A stretch of DNA of 39,853 nucleotides, taken from NCBI GenBank assembly GCA_937910235.1, contig CALENB010000265.1, positions 1 to 39,853 of the forward strand, given 5' to 3'. This document shows positions 27,207-36,200 of the stretch, piece by piece. Position 1 is the stretch's first letter. Each line of letters starts with the position of its first letter. The position numbers and the translations under genes are program-made. Origin of the DNA: an uncultured Myxococcales bacterium. GTDB taxonomy: Bacteria; Myxococcota_A; UBA9042. The notes beneath the pieces were generated by a model. It had not been told where the DNA came from. It searched no databases and saw only the letters and a list, made by a program, of their open reading frames with translations.

Positions 27207-28382
27207 ATGCATACACACCGACGCGCGCCCCACAAACCTCTCCTGCTGGCGCTCGCTGCCAGTCTCACCGCGCTCACGACGATGGTGACGACACCGGCCA
27301 GCGCCAAACCCTTCAAGAACGGCGATCTCTTCGCCGGGCGCAGCGTGCGACCGGACACCACCGATCAGTTCTTCGACTTCGGCCTGAAGTTCTCGATCGC
27401 GCCGGTCAACGCGATCATCAAGGCGGTCGTGAAAAAGGAGCTCGACAGCTACGCCAAGGAGAACCCGGAGGCAGCCGCGATGCAGGAATACCTGCAGTAC
27501 GCCGACACGGAGCAGATGCGGGCGTTGGCGAACAGCGGTGATCTCGACAAGTACAAAGCTGCGCTAAAAGAGGAGATGACAAAACAGGGCGCGACGTTGA
27601 GCCCGGAGCAGACCGCCGCGATCGACGCCATCGACTCGGCCAAGCTGAAGACCATCGCCGACATGGTCGACATCATGAACGATCCGGACGACACGCTGAC
27701 GTTTTCCCTGTCGCCTTGGGTCGCCGTGAACTTCAAGCATCTGCGCATCCGGGCGGACATCGCGATCGCCGGGTTCTCAAGCGATCAGCTCGACATGCCC
27801 TCTCTGCAGCTCGGCAACCTAGGGCTGGAGTTCTCCACGGGATCGAGCCACGGCGCGGCCGGCGCGGCCTTCGGCTGGACGGTGGGTGTGCGCGGCTGGG
27901 CGCCCACGGGCACCGACGACTCGAACCTGCTCGCCCTCGCCAACGTGAGCGCAGCGCCGCGCTTTTTCCACGAGTACGCGACGGTCTCGCCGTTTGCGAT
28001 CGTCGGGATGGACTTCACGTTCCTGCAGTGGAGCCTGCACGGCGAGTACGTACACATGGTGGCTGTGCGTGAGGGCCAGACAGCGCTCAACGACATGGCC
28101 TATGTGCAGGCCGGCTCTGGCCTATTGCTCTACATGAAGTGGATCGGCGTCTCGCTCGAACTCGACGGCATGTTTGACATCAAGAACGCTGACGCGATGG
28201 GCGGAACTTGGCTCTTCACTGGCGGTGTGCGCGGCTACCTGGGCCCGGTGAACGTCGGCCTTGGTGTGCAGGTGCCGCTCGCGAAGCCAGGTTCGGACGA
28301 CGCCTACTTCACAGCGGGTGGCCTGGCGACGGGGTCGCCGGCCGCCGTCAACGTGCTGCTCGACGCGAAGATGCGCTTCTAG
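27207..28382 (+). CDS. Putative outer-membrane beta-barrel protein, unknown family
   Basis: 391 residues. A classic signal peptide (hydrophobic 11-28) ends ASA at 31-33 with Lys34 as the likely first mature residue. Residues about 60-150 are charged helices (KKELDSYAKENPEAAAMQEYLQ..., start of a possible coiled coil). From about 165 the sequence alternates short hydrophobic and polar runs with aromatic residues, and it ends in DAKMRF with a C-terminal Phe, the recognition signal for barrel assembly. ATG at 27207 has GGAG eight bases upstream. I do not recognise a family. It is followed 55 bases later by a radical SAM gene on the same strand. Confidence 0.72.
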   Translation: MHTHRRAPHKPLLLALAASLTALTTMVTTPASAKPFKNGDLFAGRSVRPDTTDQFFDFGLKFSIAPVNAIIKAVVKKELDSYAKENPEAAAMQEYLQYADTEQMRALANSGDLDKYKAALKEEMTKQGATLSPEQTAAIDAIDSAKLKTIADMVDIMNDPDDTLTFSLSPWVAVNFKHLRIRADIAIAGFSSDQLDMPSLQLGNLGLEFSTGSSHGAAGAAFGWTVGVRGWAPTGTDDSNLLALANVSAAPRFFHEYATVSPFAIVGMDFTFLQWSLHGEYVHMVAVREGQTALNDMAYVQAGSGLLLYMKWIGVSLELDGMFDIKNADAMGGTWLFTGGVRGYLGPVNVGLGVQVPLAKPGSDDAYFTAGGLATGSPAAVNVLLDAKMRF

Positions 28383-28437
28383 CGCAGCTCTGCCACACTG
28401 CCGCGCGCTCGCCCATCTGGCGGGGAGGATGGCGGAG

Positions 28438-29763
28438 ATGGCGGATAGGTACCCACGCGTGATGGTTGCAGACGAAGAAGGACGGATCTTTGATCATCCC
28501 GAGCTGGAGATGCTGGTTTGGGATGGCGAGTCGTATCGTCGCCCGGAGCTGGAGGAGCTGATTCAGCTGCCGAAGGGCAGTGATCTCTTCGCCCTGCCTG
28601 GCCGCTCGCCGCTCGCGATCGATCCCGAGACGGACGACGTCATCGAGCTCAACGAGGGACCCGATGGTGGTCAGCTGAACGCGGTCAGTGGTTTTGTCGC
28701 GCCCGCCTATGTGCGCCTCTACCATCCCGCTTACGAGACGCGCGAGGGCGCGCCGGACCTGCCGCTGTACGCCTATGGCGCGGTCGGCTGGATGAACGGC
28801 CGGCTGTACACCCCGGCGATCCGGGTCGATAGCGACAAACGCCAAGATCCCTATCGATTTGACGTGGCCGAGGTCGAGGCGCGCGTGCTGGAGTTCAAGC
28901 TCCGCTACCCGCTCAACGCCACAGTTCGCCACCTCGAGCACTGCGCGCTGGTCTATCATTGCCGCGCGGCGCAGAACTACTTCCTCGGTCGCTGGGAGGC
29001 GCCGCTGCCAGCCGCCTCGACCTGCAACGCGGCCTGCCTCGGCTGTATCTCCGACCAGCCTGACGTCAACATCGAGGCCGCCCACGCACGCCTGCAGATC
29101 CCGGCCAATCCCAAAGACCTCGTCGAGGTCGCCGTGACCCACCTCGAACGGGAGCCCAACGGCGTCGTGAGTTTCGGCCAAGGCTGCGAAGGCGAACCGT
29201 TGGTGCAGGGACCGGTGCTCGAAGCGACCGTCCGCGGCATCCGCGAGCGCACGTCGGCAGGCGTCATCAACCTCAACAGCAACGCGTCGCTGCCCAAAGT
29301 CGTGGCGCAGCTTGCTGAGGCCGGCCTCGACGCCATGCGCATCAGCGTCAACAGCCTGCGTGAGCCCTACTACAACCGCTACTACCGGCCCAGCGGCTAT
29401 ACGCTCGCCGATGTGCTGCAATCGGCCCGCGAGATGTCCTCCCGCGGTCGTTTTGTCTCCTTGAACTACTTCGTCTTTCCCGGCGTCAGCGACAGCCCAG
29501 CAGAGATCGAGAGCCTGTGTGCGTTCATTGAAGCGGGCGGGATCACCATGATCCAGCTGCGCAACTTGAACATCGATCCGGAGCTGTACCTCCGCGAGCT
29601 GGGGGAAGGCGCGGTCGAGGATCCAATCGGGATTGTTCCCTTTATCCACACCCTGCGCGCGCGCTTCCCCAAACTGCGCTTTGGTTACTACAACCCGCCA
29701 CGAACCCGGCAGGGGCGGCCTGGGCCGCTCCCCGGCGCCAACCTGGCGCCGTTGTACGCCTAG
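28438..29763 (+). CDS. Radical SAM protein of unknown reaction
   Basis: 441 residues. The 4Fe-4S/SAM motif CX3CX2C is at Cys196, Cys200 and Cys203 (TCNAACLGC), followed by a partial TIM-barrel with VSFGQGCEGEPLVQ (GGEP-like), VINLNSNASLP and MRISVNSLREPYYNRYYRP. The first 190 residues form an unusual N-terminal domain that ends with two further cysteines (C169 and C175 in HCALVYHC) next to AQNYFLGRWEAPLP, just before the cluster motif; they may bind metal. The start is ambiguous: ATG at 28438 lies nine bases after GGGGAGG and is preferred to the ATG at 28429, which directly abuts it. Substrate cannot be deduced. Confidence 0.85.
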   Translation: MADRYPRVMVADEEGRIFDHPELEMLVWDGESYRRPELEELIQLPKGSDLFALPGRSPLAIDPETDDVIELNEGPDGGQLNAVSGFVAPAYVRLYHPAYETREGAPDLPLYAYGAVGWMNGRLYTPAIRVDSDKRQDPYRFDVAEVEARVLEFKLRYPLNATVRHLEHCALVYHCRAAQNYFLGRWEAPLPAASTCNAACLGCISDQPDVNIEAAHARLQIPANPKDLVEVAVTHLEREPNGVVSFGQGCEGEPLVQGPVLEATVRGIRERTSAGVINLNSNASLPKVVAQLAEAGLDAMRISVNSLREPYYNRYYRPSGYTLADVLQSAREMSSRGRFVSLNYFVFPGVSDSPAEIESLCAFIEAGGITMIQLRNLNIDPELYLRELGEGAVEDPIGIVPFIHTLRARFPKLRFGYYNPPRTRQGRPGPLPGANLAPLYA

Positions 29764-29771
29764 CCGGAGCT

Positions 29772-29825
29772 GGCTAGCCCGAACTAGACCTGCCAAGACC
29801 TAGCCAAACCGCGGCTAGCCCGCGG
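29772..29825. repeat. CTAG-rich direct repeats and hairpin between radical SAM and ssb genes
   Basis: The decamer GGCTAGCCCG occurs at 29772-29781 and again at 29813-29822; CTAG occurs four times in 45 bases. A CCGCGG-CTAGC-CCGCGG hairpin (29809-29825) overlaps the ssb stop codon. The spacer lies between two convergent genes and could end transcription, but lacks a T-run. Confidence 0.5.
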
Positions 29826-30180
29826 TGGCCTGCGCCTGCTCGAGCGGCTTTCGGTCGAGGAAATCAACGCGGCGGGCGATGACCTCGCGCGAGAGCCGAC
29901 GTTTGCCGTCCTTGTCGGTCCACACGTCGCTCGAGATGCGGCCCTCAACGAACACCTGGCGCCCCTTCTCCAGGAAACTCCCGCACGTCTCGGCGAGCTT
30001 GCCGAAGGCGATGACGTCGTGCCAATCGGTCTCGTGCACGTCGTCCTTCTCTCCCTCGCCCTTGCGCACACGACCGGTGGCCAAACGCATCCGCGCCACC
30101 GCGCCGCCGGCCGGCGTCGCCTTCATCTCCGGCTTTGCGCCCAAACGACCAATGAGCAGCACCTTGTTGAGATCAGCCAT
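29815..30180 (-). CDS. ssb: Single-stranded DNA-binding protein, short and without acidic tail
   Basis: 121 residues. The OB fold is clear: MADLNKVLLIGRLGAKPEMK at the start, ARMRLATGRVRKGEGEKDDVHETDWHDVIAFGKLAE, then SFLEKGRQVFVEGRISSDVWTDKDGKRR and the last strand. It stops at LEQAQATAG, so the Gly/Pro-rich linker and the acidic DDDIPF-type tip that recruits RecO, PriA and other partners are missing. ATG at 30180 follows GGAGG by six bases; an ATG at 30192 would add four residues. A tail-less SSB beside recA recalls competence-specific SsbB of Bacillus subtilis, but that is analogy only. Confidence 0.93.
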   Translation of the reverse strand: MADLNKVLLIGRLGAKPEMKATPAGGAVARMRLATGRVRKGEGEKDDVHETDWHDVIAFGKLAETCGSFLEKGRQVFVEGRISSDVWTDKDGKRRLSREVIARRVDFLDRKPLEQAQATAG

Positions 30181-30272
30181 ACCTTCCTCCAATTGCGTCC
30201 CTCGACGCGTCCGTGGGCACCGTTGGCCCCTGTCTAGCTCGAACCATCCCGACGTCGAGCGATCGCCGTACT

Positions 30273-30291
30273 GCGTGACGAACGGTCACGC
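30273..30291. promoter_or_regulatory. Inverted repeat between recA and ssb
   Basis: GCGTGAC and GTCACGC (7 bp, perfect) around GAACG, in the 152-base gap between the recA stop and the ssb start. It may be an operator for ssb or part of a recA terminator; no T-run follows. Confidence 0.35.
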
Positions 30292-30332
30292 GAGTCTGCG
30301 GGGTCTCTGAATTGCTGGGGCGGTGAGGCGAC

Positions 30333-31349
30333 CTATGCCTCGGCGGCGACCACCTCCGTCGCGCGGATGGCGTCTTCGACACGCGCCATCAACTCCGCGT
30401 CTGCCTCCAGCTTCTTGACGGCCGCGGCCTTGCCCTGCCCGAGCAGCTCCTCGCCCAGTCGGTAGTACGCGCCGCTGCGCGTCACCACCTCGAGCTCCTG
30501 CGCGACGTCGAGCAGCTCGCCGGCGTGGCAGAACCCGGTGCCGAAGTGCAGTTCGATCTCGACGTTGCGAAAGGGCGGCGCCATCTTGTTCTTCACGACC
30601 TTGACCCGGACTTTGTTGCCGTAGATCTCGTCGCCGCGCTTCAGAGAGCCAATCCGACGCACATCGAGGCGACAGCTGGCGTAGAACTTCAGCGCGTTGC
30701 CGCCGGTCGTGGTCTCCGGGCTGCCGAACATCACGCCGATCTTGTGGCGGATCTGGTTGATGAAGAGCAGCGTCGTGCCGTTCTTGTGAGCCAAGGCCGC
30801 CAGCTTGCGCATCGCGCGACTCATCAGTCGGGCATGCAGGCCGACGTTGTGATCACCCATCTCGCCCTCGATCTCGGCGCGCGGCGTCAGCGCGGCGACC
30901 GAATCGACGACGATGAGCGCCACGGTGCCGCTGCGAACGAGCTGCTCAACGACCTCCAGCGCCTGCTCGCCACAATCGGGCTGGGAGACCAACAGCTGGC
31001 TACAATCGACGCCGATATCACGGACATAGGTCATGTTGAGGGCGTGCTCCGCGTCGATGAACGCGCACACCCCACCGTCGCGCTGCGCCTCCGCGATGCA
31101 GCTCAGGGCAAGGGTGGTCTTGCCGCTCGCCTCGGGGCCATAGATCTCCACGATCCGGCCCTTCGGGATGCCGCCAATGCCAAGGGCGCGGTCCAACGTG
31201 AATGAACCGGTGCGGATCACCCCCTCATCCCACACCGAGTCGCCGTCGAGCGACATCAGGATGCCGCGCCCAAACGCCTTCTCCAGCTTCTGCACAAGGC
31301 CGCTCAGCGCCCCCTCATCCGTACCGCGCTTCAGTTTCATGATGCTCAT
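30333..31349 (-). CDS. recA: Recombinase RecA
   Basis: Forms the nucleoprotein filament for homologous recombination. 338 residues, with Walker [12 protein letters not shown] at 71-81, Walker [11 protein letters not shown] at 145-154, loop 1 [20 protein letters not shown] and loop 2 [21 protein letters not shown]. Several positions that are nearly constant in RecA differ: QPDCGEQ for QPDTGEQ, IRHKIG for IRMKIG, GSPE for GNPE, and ASCRLDV for ASVRLDI. ATG at 31349 has GGAGA four bases upstream. The C-terminus is only mildly acidic. It may be a second RecA paralogue (Myxococcus has two) or simply lineage-specific. Confidence 0.96.
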   Translation of the reverse strand: MSIMKLKRGTDEGALSGLVQKLEKAFGRGILMSLDGDSVWDEGVIRTGSFTLDRALGIGGIPKGRIVEIYGPEASGKTTLALSCIAEAQRDGGVCAFIDAEHALNMTYVRDIGVDCSQLLVSQPDCGEQALEVVEQLVRSGTVALIVVDSVAALTPRAEIEGEMGDHNVGLHARLMSRAMRKLAALAHKNGTTLLFINQIRHKIGVMFGSPETTTGGNALKFYASCRLDVRRIGSLKRGDEIYGNKVRVKVVKNKMAPPFRNVEIELHFGTGFCHAGELLDVAQELEVVTRSGAYYRLGEELLGQGKAAAVKKLEADAELMARVEDAIRATEVVAAEA

Positions 31350-31365
31350 CTTCTCTCTCCCCTGT

Positions 31366-31407
31366 GGCGCGACGATTGCGCGCCGACGACACCGTCCATC
31401 GGTGTCG
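31366..31407. promoter_or_regulatory. Two stem-loops upstream of recA
   Basis: GGCGCG-ACGATTG-CGCGCC (31366-31384) and CGACACCG-TCCAT-CGGTGTCG (31387-31407) lie side by side in the 109-base gap between the comM stop and the recA start. Both arms match perfectly. They could be operator sites or a transcription brake; no recognised LexA site is identified. Confidence 0.4.
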
Positions 31408-31458
31408 AAGTCGTCTGCGAGGACCTCTCGCAACGTGTGGTCAAGCGTCCGAAGACCC

Positions 31459-32985
31459 TCAGGCAGCCGCCATCGCAACTTGGTCGAAACGCCGGTATTG
31501 CAGGGCTTCAGCGATGTGTTCGACCCCCACGGCGACGGCTTGATCGAGGTCGGCGATCGTCGCGGCGACACGCCAGATGCGGTCGTGCGCCCGCGGCGAG
31601 AGACCAAATGTCGCAAGCGCACGCAGCAGCACGTCGTGCACGCCTTCGGCCAGCGGCATCTGTTTCCGCAGCGTGCTCATCGGCACGCTCGCGTTGGTGG
31701 CCTGCGACACGTCGCCATAACGATCGAGCTGGCGCTGTCGCGCGCGGGCCACGCGTGCCTGGACGACCGCCGTTGGCTCGCCGCGGGACAGGCCGCGCAG
31801 CAAGTGAGAAGGGAGCGGATGCAGCTCGATCTGAATGTCGATGCGGTCGAGCAAGGGGCCGCTCAGACGGCTCTGATAGCGCTGAAGCTGAGCCTCGGTG
31901 CAGCGACACGGGTGGACCGACGAGCCTGCCCACCCGCACGGGCAGGGGTTCAGGGCGGCGACGAGCATGAAACGGCTGGGAAAGCGCACGACCTGACGGG
32001 CGCGGGCGATCGTGACGAAGCCATCCTCGAGCGGCTGTCGCAGCGTCTCCACGACGCCGCGGGGAAATTCGGGCAGCTCGTCCAGAAAGAGGACGCCGCC
32101 GTGCGCCAGAGAGACCTCACCCGGGCGTGGTAGGCTGCCGCCGCCAACCAACGACGTCGCGCTGCCGCTGTGGTGTGGCGCACGAAAGGGGCGCAGGTGG
32201 AGCAGACCGCCACCGCGCGGCAGCAGGCCGGCGACGGAGTGGACTTTGGTGACGGTCAGGGCCTCAACGACGGTGAGGGCGGGCAAGATGCCTGGCAGTC
32301 GACGAGCTAGCATCGTTTTGCCAGTCCCAGGCGTGCCGCTCATGACGATGTTGTGGCCGCCAGCCGCCGCTACCTCCATGGCGCGCTTGGCGACGTCCTG
32401 ACCTCGTATGTCCGACCAACAAGGCTGGGCGGTGTGGGCCGTGACCACCGGAAAGACTGGAACCTCGGGCCAAACGCCTGTTCGCAGCGCGGCGACGAGA
32501 CTGGCCAAGTCGCCAGCGAGACGCACCTCGATCCCAGGAACGGCCTGAGCTTCAGCGGCGTTCGCCGGGCAACAGATCACCCCCCGCAAGCCCAGCCGCT
32601 GCGCCAACTCCGCGACCGCGAGCACGCCCCGCACCGGACGGAGGGCGCCCGACAACGCCAGCTCACCGACCGCGAGCCATCCGCTCAGGTCGTCGGCGCT
32701 GACGTCTTCAGTGCAGACCAACACAGCCAAAGCGACCGGTAGATCCAAATAGGTGCCTTCCTTGCGCAGGTCGGCTGGCGCCAGGTTGACGATGACCCGG
32801 GCGCGCGGAAAACGAAGGTCGCTGTGACGAATCGCGCTGCGCACCCGCACCCGGGACTCCCGCACCGACATCTCCGGCAAGCCGACGATGTCCATCAGGG
32901 GGGTGCCCTGCGAGGTCTGCACCTCGACATCGACCAGCTGCGCGTCGACCCCCACCACCGCTGCACTCTGCACTCTTGCCAACAT
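31459..32985 (-). CDS. comM: YifB/ComM-family magnesium-chelatase-like ATPase
   Basis: 508 residues. In naturally transformable bacteria ComM is a hexameric branch-migration helicase that widens the recombination tract. N-terminal Lon-like domain (1-170, [19 protein letters not shown] at the start), Walker A GTPGTGKT at 217-224, Walker [10 protein letters not shown] at 299-307, a four-cysteine zinc site (C348, C350, C360, C362), [17 protein letters not shown], and the C-terminal Mg-chelatase lid (about 400-500). ATG at 32985 has an ideal AAGGAGGTGACC immediately upstream; the longer frame from 33051 is not used. Preceded by a candidate sigma-54 promoter and followed by recA. Confidence 0.95.
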   Translation of the reverse strand: MLARVQSAAVVGVDAQLVDVEVQTSQGTPLMDIVGLPEMSVRESRVRVRSAIRHSDLRFPRARVIVNLAPADLRKEGTYLDLPVALAVLVCTEDVSADDLSGWLAVGELALSGALRPVRGVLAVAELAQRLGLRGVICCPANAAEAQAVPGIEVRLAGDLASLVAALRTGVWPEVPVFPVVTAHTAQPCWSDIRGQDVAKRAMEVAAAGGHNIVMSGTPGTGKTMLARRLPGILPALTVVEALTVTKVHSVAGLLPRGGGLLHLRPFRAPHHSGSATSLVGGGSLPRPGEVSLAHGGVLFLDELPEFPRGVVETLRQPLEDGFVTIARARQVVRFPSRFMLVAALNPCPCGWAGSSVHPCRCTEAQLQRYQSRLSGPLLDRIDIQIELHPLPSHLLRGLSRGEPTAVVQARVARARQRQLDRYGDVSQATNASVPMSTLRKQMPLAEGVHDVLLRALATFGLSPRAHDRIWRVAATIADLDQAVAVGVEHIAEALQYRRFDQVAMAAA

Positions 32986-33010
32986 GGTCACCTCCTTCGA
33001 GGCACTGAAC

Positions 33011-33029
33011 ATCGCAAGGGCCGTGCCAA
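33011..33029 (-). promoter_or_regulatory. Candidate sigma-54 promoter of comM
   Basis: Reverse strand TTGGCACGGCCCTTGCGAT: the -24 (TGGCACG) and -12 (TTGC) elements match the sigma-54 consensus with exactly ten bases between the GG and GC. The GC doublet lies 28 bases before the ATG, so a start site about 12 bases downstream would leave a 15-17-base leader carrying only the Shine-Dalgarno sequence. This geometry is hard to explain by chance. Confidence 0.65.
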
Positions 33030-33076
33030 GTTTGAAATCGCATATTTTCACGTAGTTACAAATCGAAGCGCGCCTG

Positions 33077-33118
33077 GTGAGACCGCCGAATGGGACCAGA
33101 GTGAGACCGATGGGACCA
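33077..33118 (-). repeat. Four TGRGACC repeats upstream of the sigma-54 promoter
   Basis: Heptamers TGAGACC (33078), TGGGACC (33091), TGAGACC (33102) and TGGGACC (33111) form two near-identical copies of GTGAGACCGATGGGACCA, the first with four inserted bases. They lie about 75-116 bases upstream of the predicted sigma-54 start site, the distance at which enhancer-binding proteins normally sit. Regulator unknown. Confidence 0.5.
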
Positions 33119-33165
33119 CGCAGCGGTCGGTATCAGCGCTAAGACGACGCGCGGCGTAGCGCTAA

Positions 33166-33194
33166 TTGCTGGCGATCTGAGCTTCTGCTAGCGT
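33166..33194 (+). promoter_or_regulatory. Weak promoter candidate for the kelch lipoprotein gene
   Basis: TTGCTG (33166-33171), 17-base spacer, TAGCGT (33189-33194), 71 bases before the ATG at 33266. An imperfect inverted repeat (CTAGCGT/ACGCTGG) overlaps the -10. Matches are poor, so this is tentative. Confidence 0.2.
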
Positions 33195-33265
33195 TCGGAT
33201 ACGCTGGCAACCCAACGGGGAGCAGGTTTGGACGAGGCTCGATGGGCCACCCGGCAGGAGCTTTG

Positions 33266-36200
33266 ATGCGCGCGAGTCCGATTCACCTCGTTCTGGCGAT
33301 GAGCCTCCTCATCTCTGGAGCGGTGGTCCTGCAAAGTTGCGAGAGCTGCAACACCAGCGGTTTGCGACGCTATGGTTCGACCTGCGGCTCCGACAGCGAA
33401 TGCTCAGGTGGCGTGTGTTTTCGTGGCCGGTGCACCAAATCGTGCCAGGCCGACTCGGAGTGCGCCGGCGGCATTTGCATCGCTCAGATCTGCCAGACCA
33501 ACGACGATGACTACGACGGCGACGGGCTGACCAACGGGACTGAGCTCGCCCTCGGTACAGACCCGCAAAACGAAGACAGCGACGGCGACGGCCTCTCCGA
33601 CAAGGCGGAGATCGGCAACGTCTCGAGCCCAACCGACACCAACAAGGACGGTAAAATCGACGCCCTTCAGTCGAACAAGCACGACTTCGACGGGGACTGC
33701 ATGGTCGACGCCTACGACCTCTCCGTGACCGACCCGCAAAAGACCGGCCTGCCCGACGTCAAGCAGTTCTGCAACACAGGCGTGTGCGCGGACCACCTCA
33801 GCGACGTGACCATCGTCTGTGCCAAGAAAGCACCGACGTACACGGGCGTCGTGCTGGGCTGCGTGGGCTGCCAGTGCCACCTCGACGCCGCGAAAGTGCC
33901 GGATTGGCAAGGCACAGAGCTGTTCTGCGACGGGCTCGACAACGACTGTGACGGCCTGACTGACGAAGACCTGACGTTCAACAAGAAGTCCGTCGGACAA
34001 GGTTGCGCCGGGCTGTATGGCGTCTGCGCGCAGGCCGACGCGAATGGTCAAGTCCCACAAGGCACAGTCGAGTGCGGTACAGACAAGCTCATCACCTGCT
34101 CCGTGCACGGCAATGGCTCGCAATCGGTCGCGCTGCCTGAGCGCTGCAACTACGTGGACGATGACTGCGACGGCAAAAGCGATGAGGACTTCACGTGGCA
34201 AGCGTCAGCCACGTCGCCGATCCTCAACACGGGCGAAGCGTGCAACGTCTGCGGCGCCAAGACGCTGATTTGTCCAAGCGGCGCGCCAGCGAACCCACCT
34301 GTCGTCGCCTGCAGTGGCGACGCGACACGCGCGGTCTGCTCAGCGGTGCCCTACGATGCTGGCTTCGTCGAGCGCTTCGCCGGTCGACCGCAGCCCCGGC
34401 TCCACTGGTCGGCCGCCCTCGCGGGAGATCCGACCCGACTCCTCGTGTATGGCGGCGCGGTGTACTCACCGATCGGCGCTAGCATACGGGCCGACCTGTG
34501 GACGCTCGACGTCACCCCGAACACGCCTGCAGCGTGGAAACGGCTACGGAACCAGGCCCCCGGGGCGGTAGACGGCGGCGCGCTCGTCGCCGACCCAGAC
34601 GGTAAGCGAACGCTCCTGGTCGGCGGTCGAATCGATGGCCAAACCTCGGACAAAGTGTGGGCGCTCGACACGCAAATGATCTGGACGATCGCGGCCGACG
34701 TGCCGCCGCTGACGTTGGCCGCTCAGGGTGATGGGTTGTCTGCGGCGATTGTGGGCAGCGGCGCGACGAGACGGCTCGTTCTGTTCTCCCCCACCAGCCC
34801 AGCAGCGGCGCATTGGGTTGCGGTTGGCGGCGCGTCGGCTTGGCAGGCCCTGACGCTGCCGGCACCGCCTGCCGGTCTTGCCAAGTTGACGGGTACGCCA
34901 GGGTGCTTGGTGCCAGCCATCGGTGGCAGCGCCTATGCGCTGGTGCTCTCCAACCCAACCGTCGGCGAGCCCAGCGCGACGTACCGCATCCGCGCCACGT
35001 CAGCCGGCGTGAGCCTCGACGTTGTCGCGGCGAGCGGATCCGCGCCTAGCCGGCTGGCTGCGATGTGCGTCTTGCGCGCTGACGGCACCCTCTCGATCTT
35101 TGGAGGGCACGTGGCCAGCGCGCCCAGCGCCGGTGGCGCCCGACGCGCTGTGTTTGGGGGACCAGCTGAGACCGCGACAAGCTTGGTTTGGTCGGACGAC
35201 AGCGCAACACCGCTCGCCAAACTAGAACGCAGTGGCGGCTGGAGCGGCCAACTCGGCGGCACGACCCTGGTCTTGGGTGGATATCGCCGCACCGGCGGCA
35301 CCTCAGAGCCCTGGCACCGGCTCAGCACCGACGGCCCCGTAGCGCTCTCGAACGGCGCGATCCAACTCGAAGGCCTGGACGCCCCAGCCCCACGGCCGCG
35401 CGTGGGCGCGGCGAGCGGCTACGCTGCAGGCGTTGGGCTATGCGCGGCGGGAGGGCTGGGCTTCGACCTTCCCGATGAGGGCCAAACAACGGCGCGGGTG
35501 CTCCCGCTCACAGACGCATGGTGCGCGGACGACGCTGGCGCGTGGACGCAGGTCGCGACTGGACTGCCCCCGTTTGCTTTCGGAATTTCCGGCGTTGACC
35601 CTGGCACCAAAGCGCTCGTGCTCGCTGGTGGACTCAAGCTGACGGTGGACACGCCTGTCTTCAAAGCCGAGCGAATCTGGCGCGCTGGCCTCGATTTCCG
35701 AAAATCAAAACAGGCGACATCCCAACTGCTTGAGGTCACTGACGCCGTCCACCAGCTGGCGTTGCCAACCGGTGTGCTGACGTCACTGCCGAAGGACAAG
35801 GCCGGCCCGCTTCTCGCCGGGTCCAGCGTCGTCGTCGACAAGGCCCGGCGCCGCCTCATCAGCTTTGGCGGCTTCCATGACACGGCGCCAACCGACAACC
35901 TTTGGGTCCTCGATTTGGCTACGATGACATGGCAAGACGTCGCGAAGAACTACCCCGTGGGGACCAATCGGCCGCTTCCTGGCTACGGCCAGCTCGTGAC
36001 GTACATCTCAGCCGCCGATTCGCTGCTTGTGGCCGGCGGCGCAAATTTCCTTGAGTCTGTCGACAGCAACACACAGCTGCGGCAACCGGGGGAGTGGGTG
36101 ATCGTCTACCAGACCGCTAGCGGCGCCAAGTTGGCCGTCACAGACAACCCGTGCTACGGCCCCGACACGTCACTGCTTTGGAGCGTGCCGACCCTGAGCA

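Noticed and set aside
28348-29796. A 482-residue reverse-strand open frame opposite the radical SAM gene
   Set aside because: No motif; the forward frame encodes the CX3CX2C radical SAM protein.
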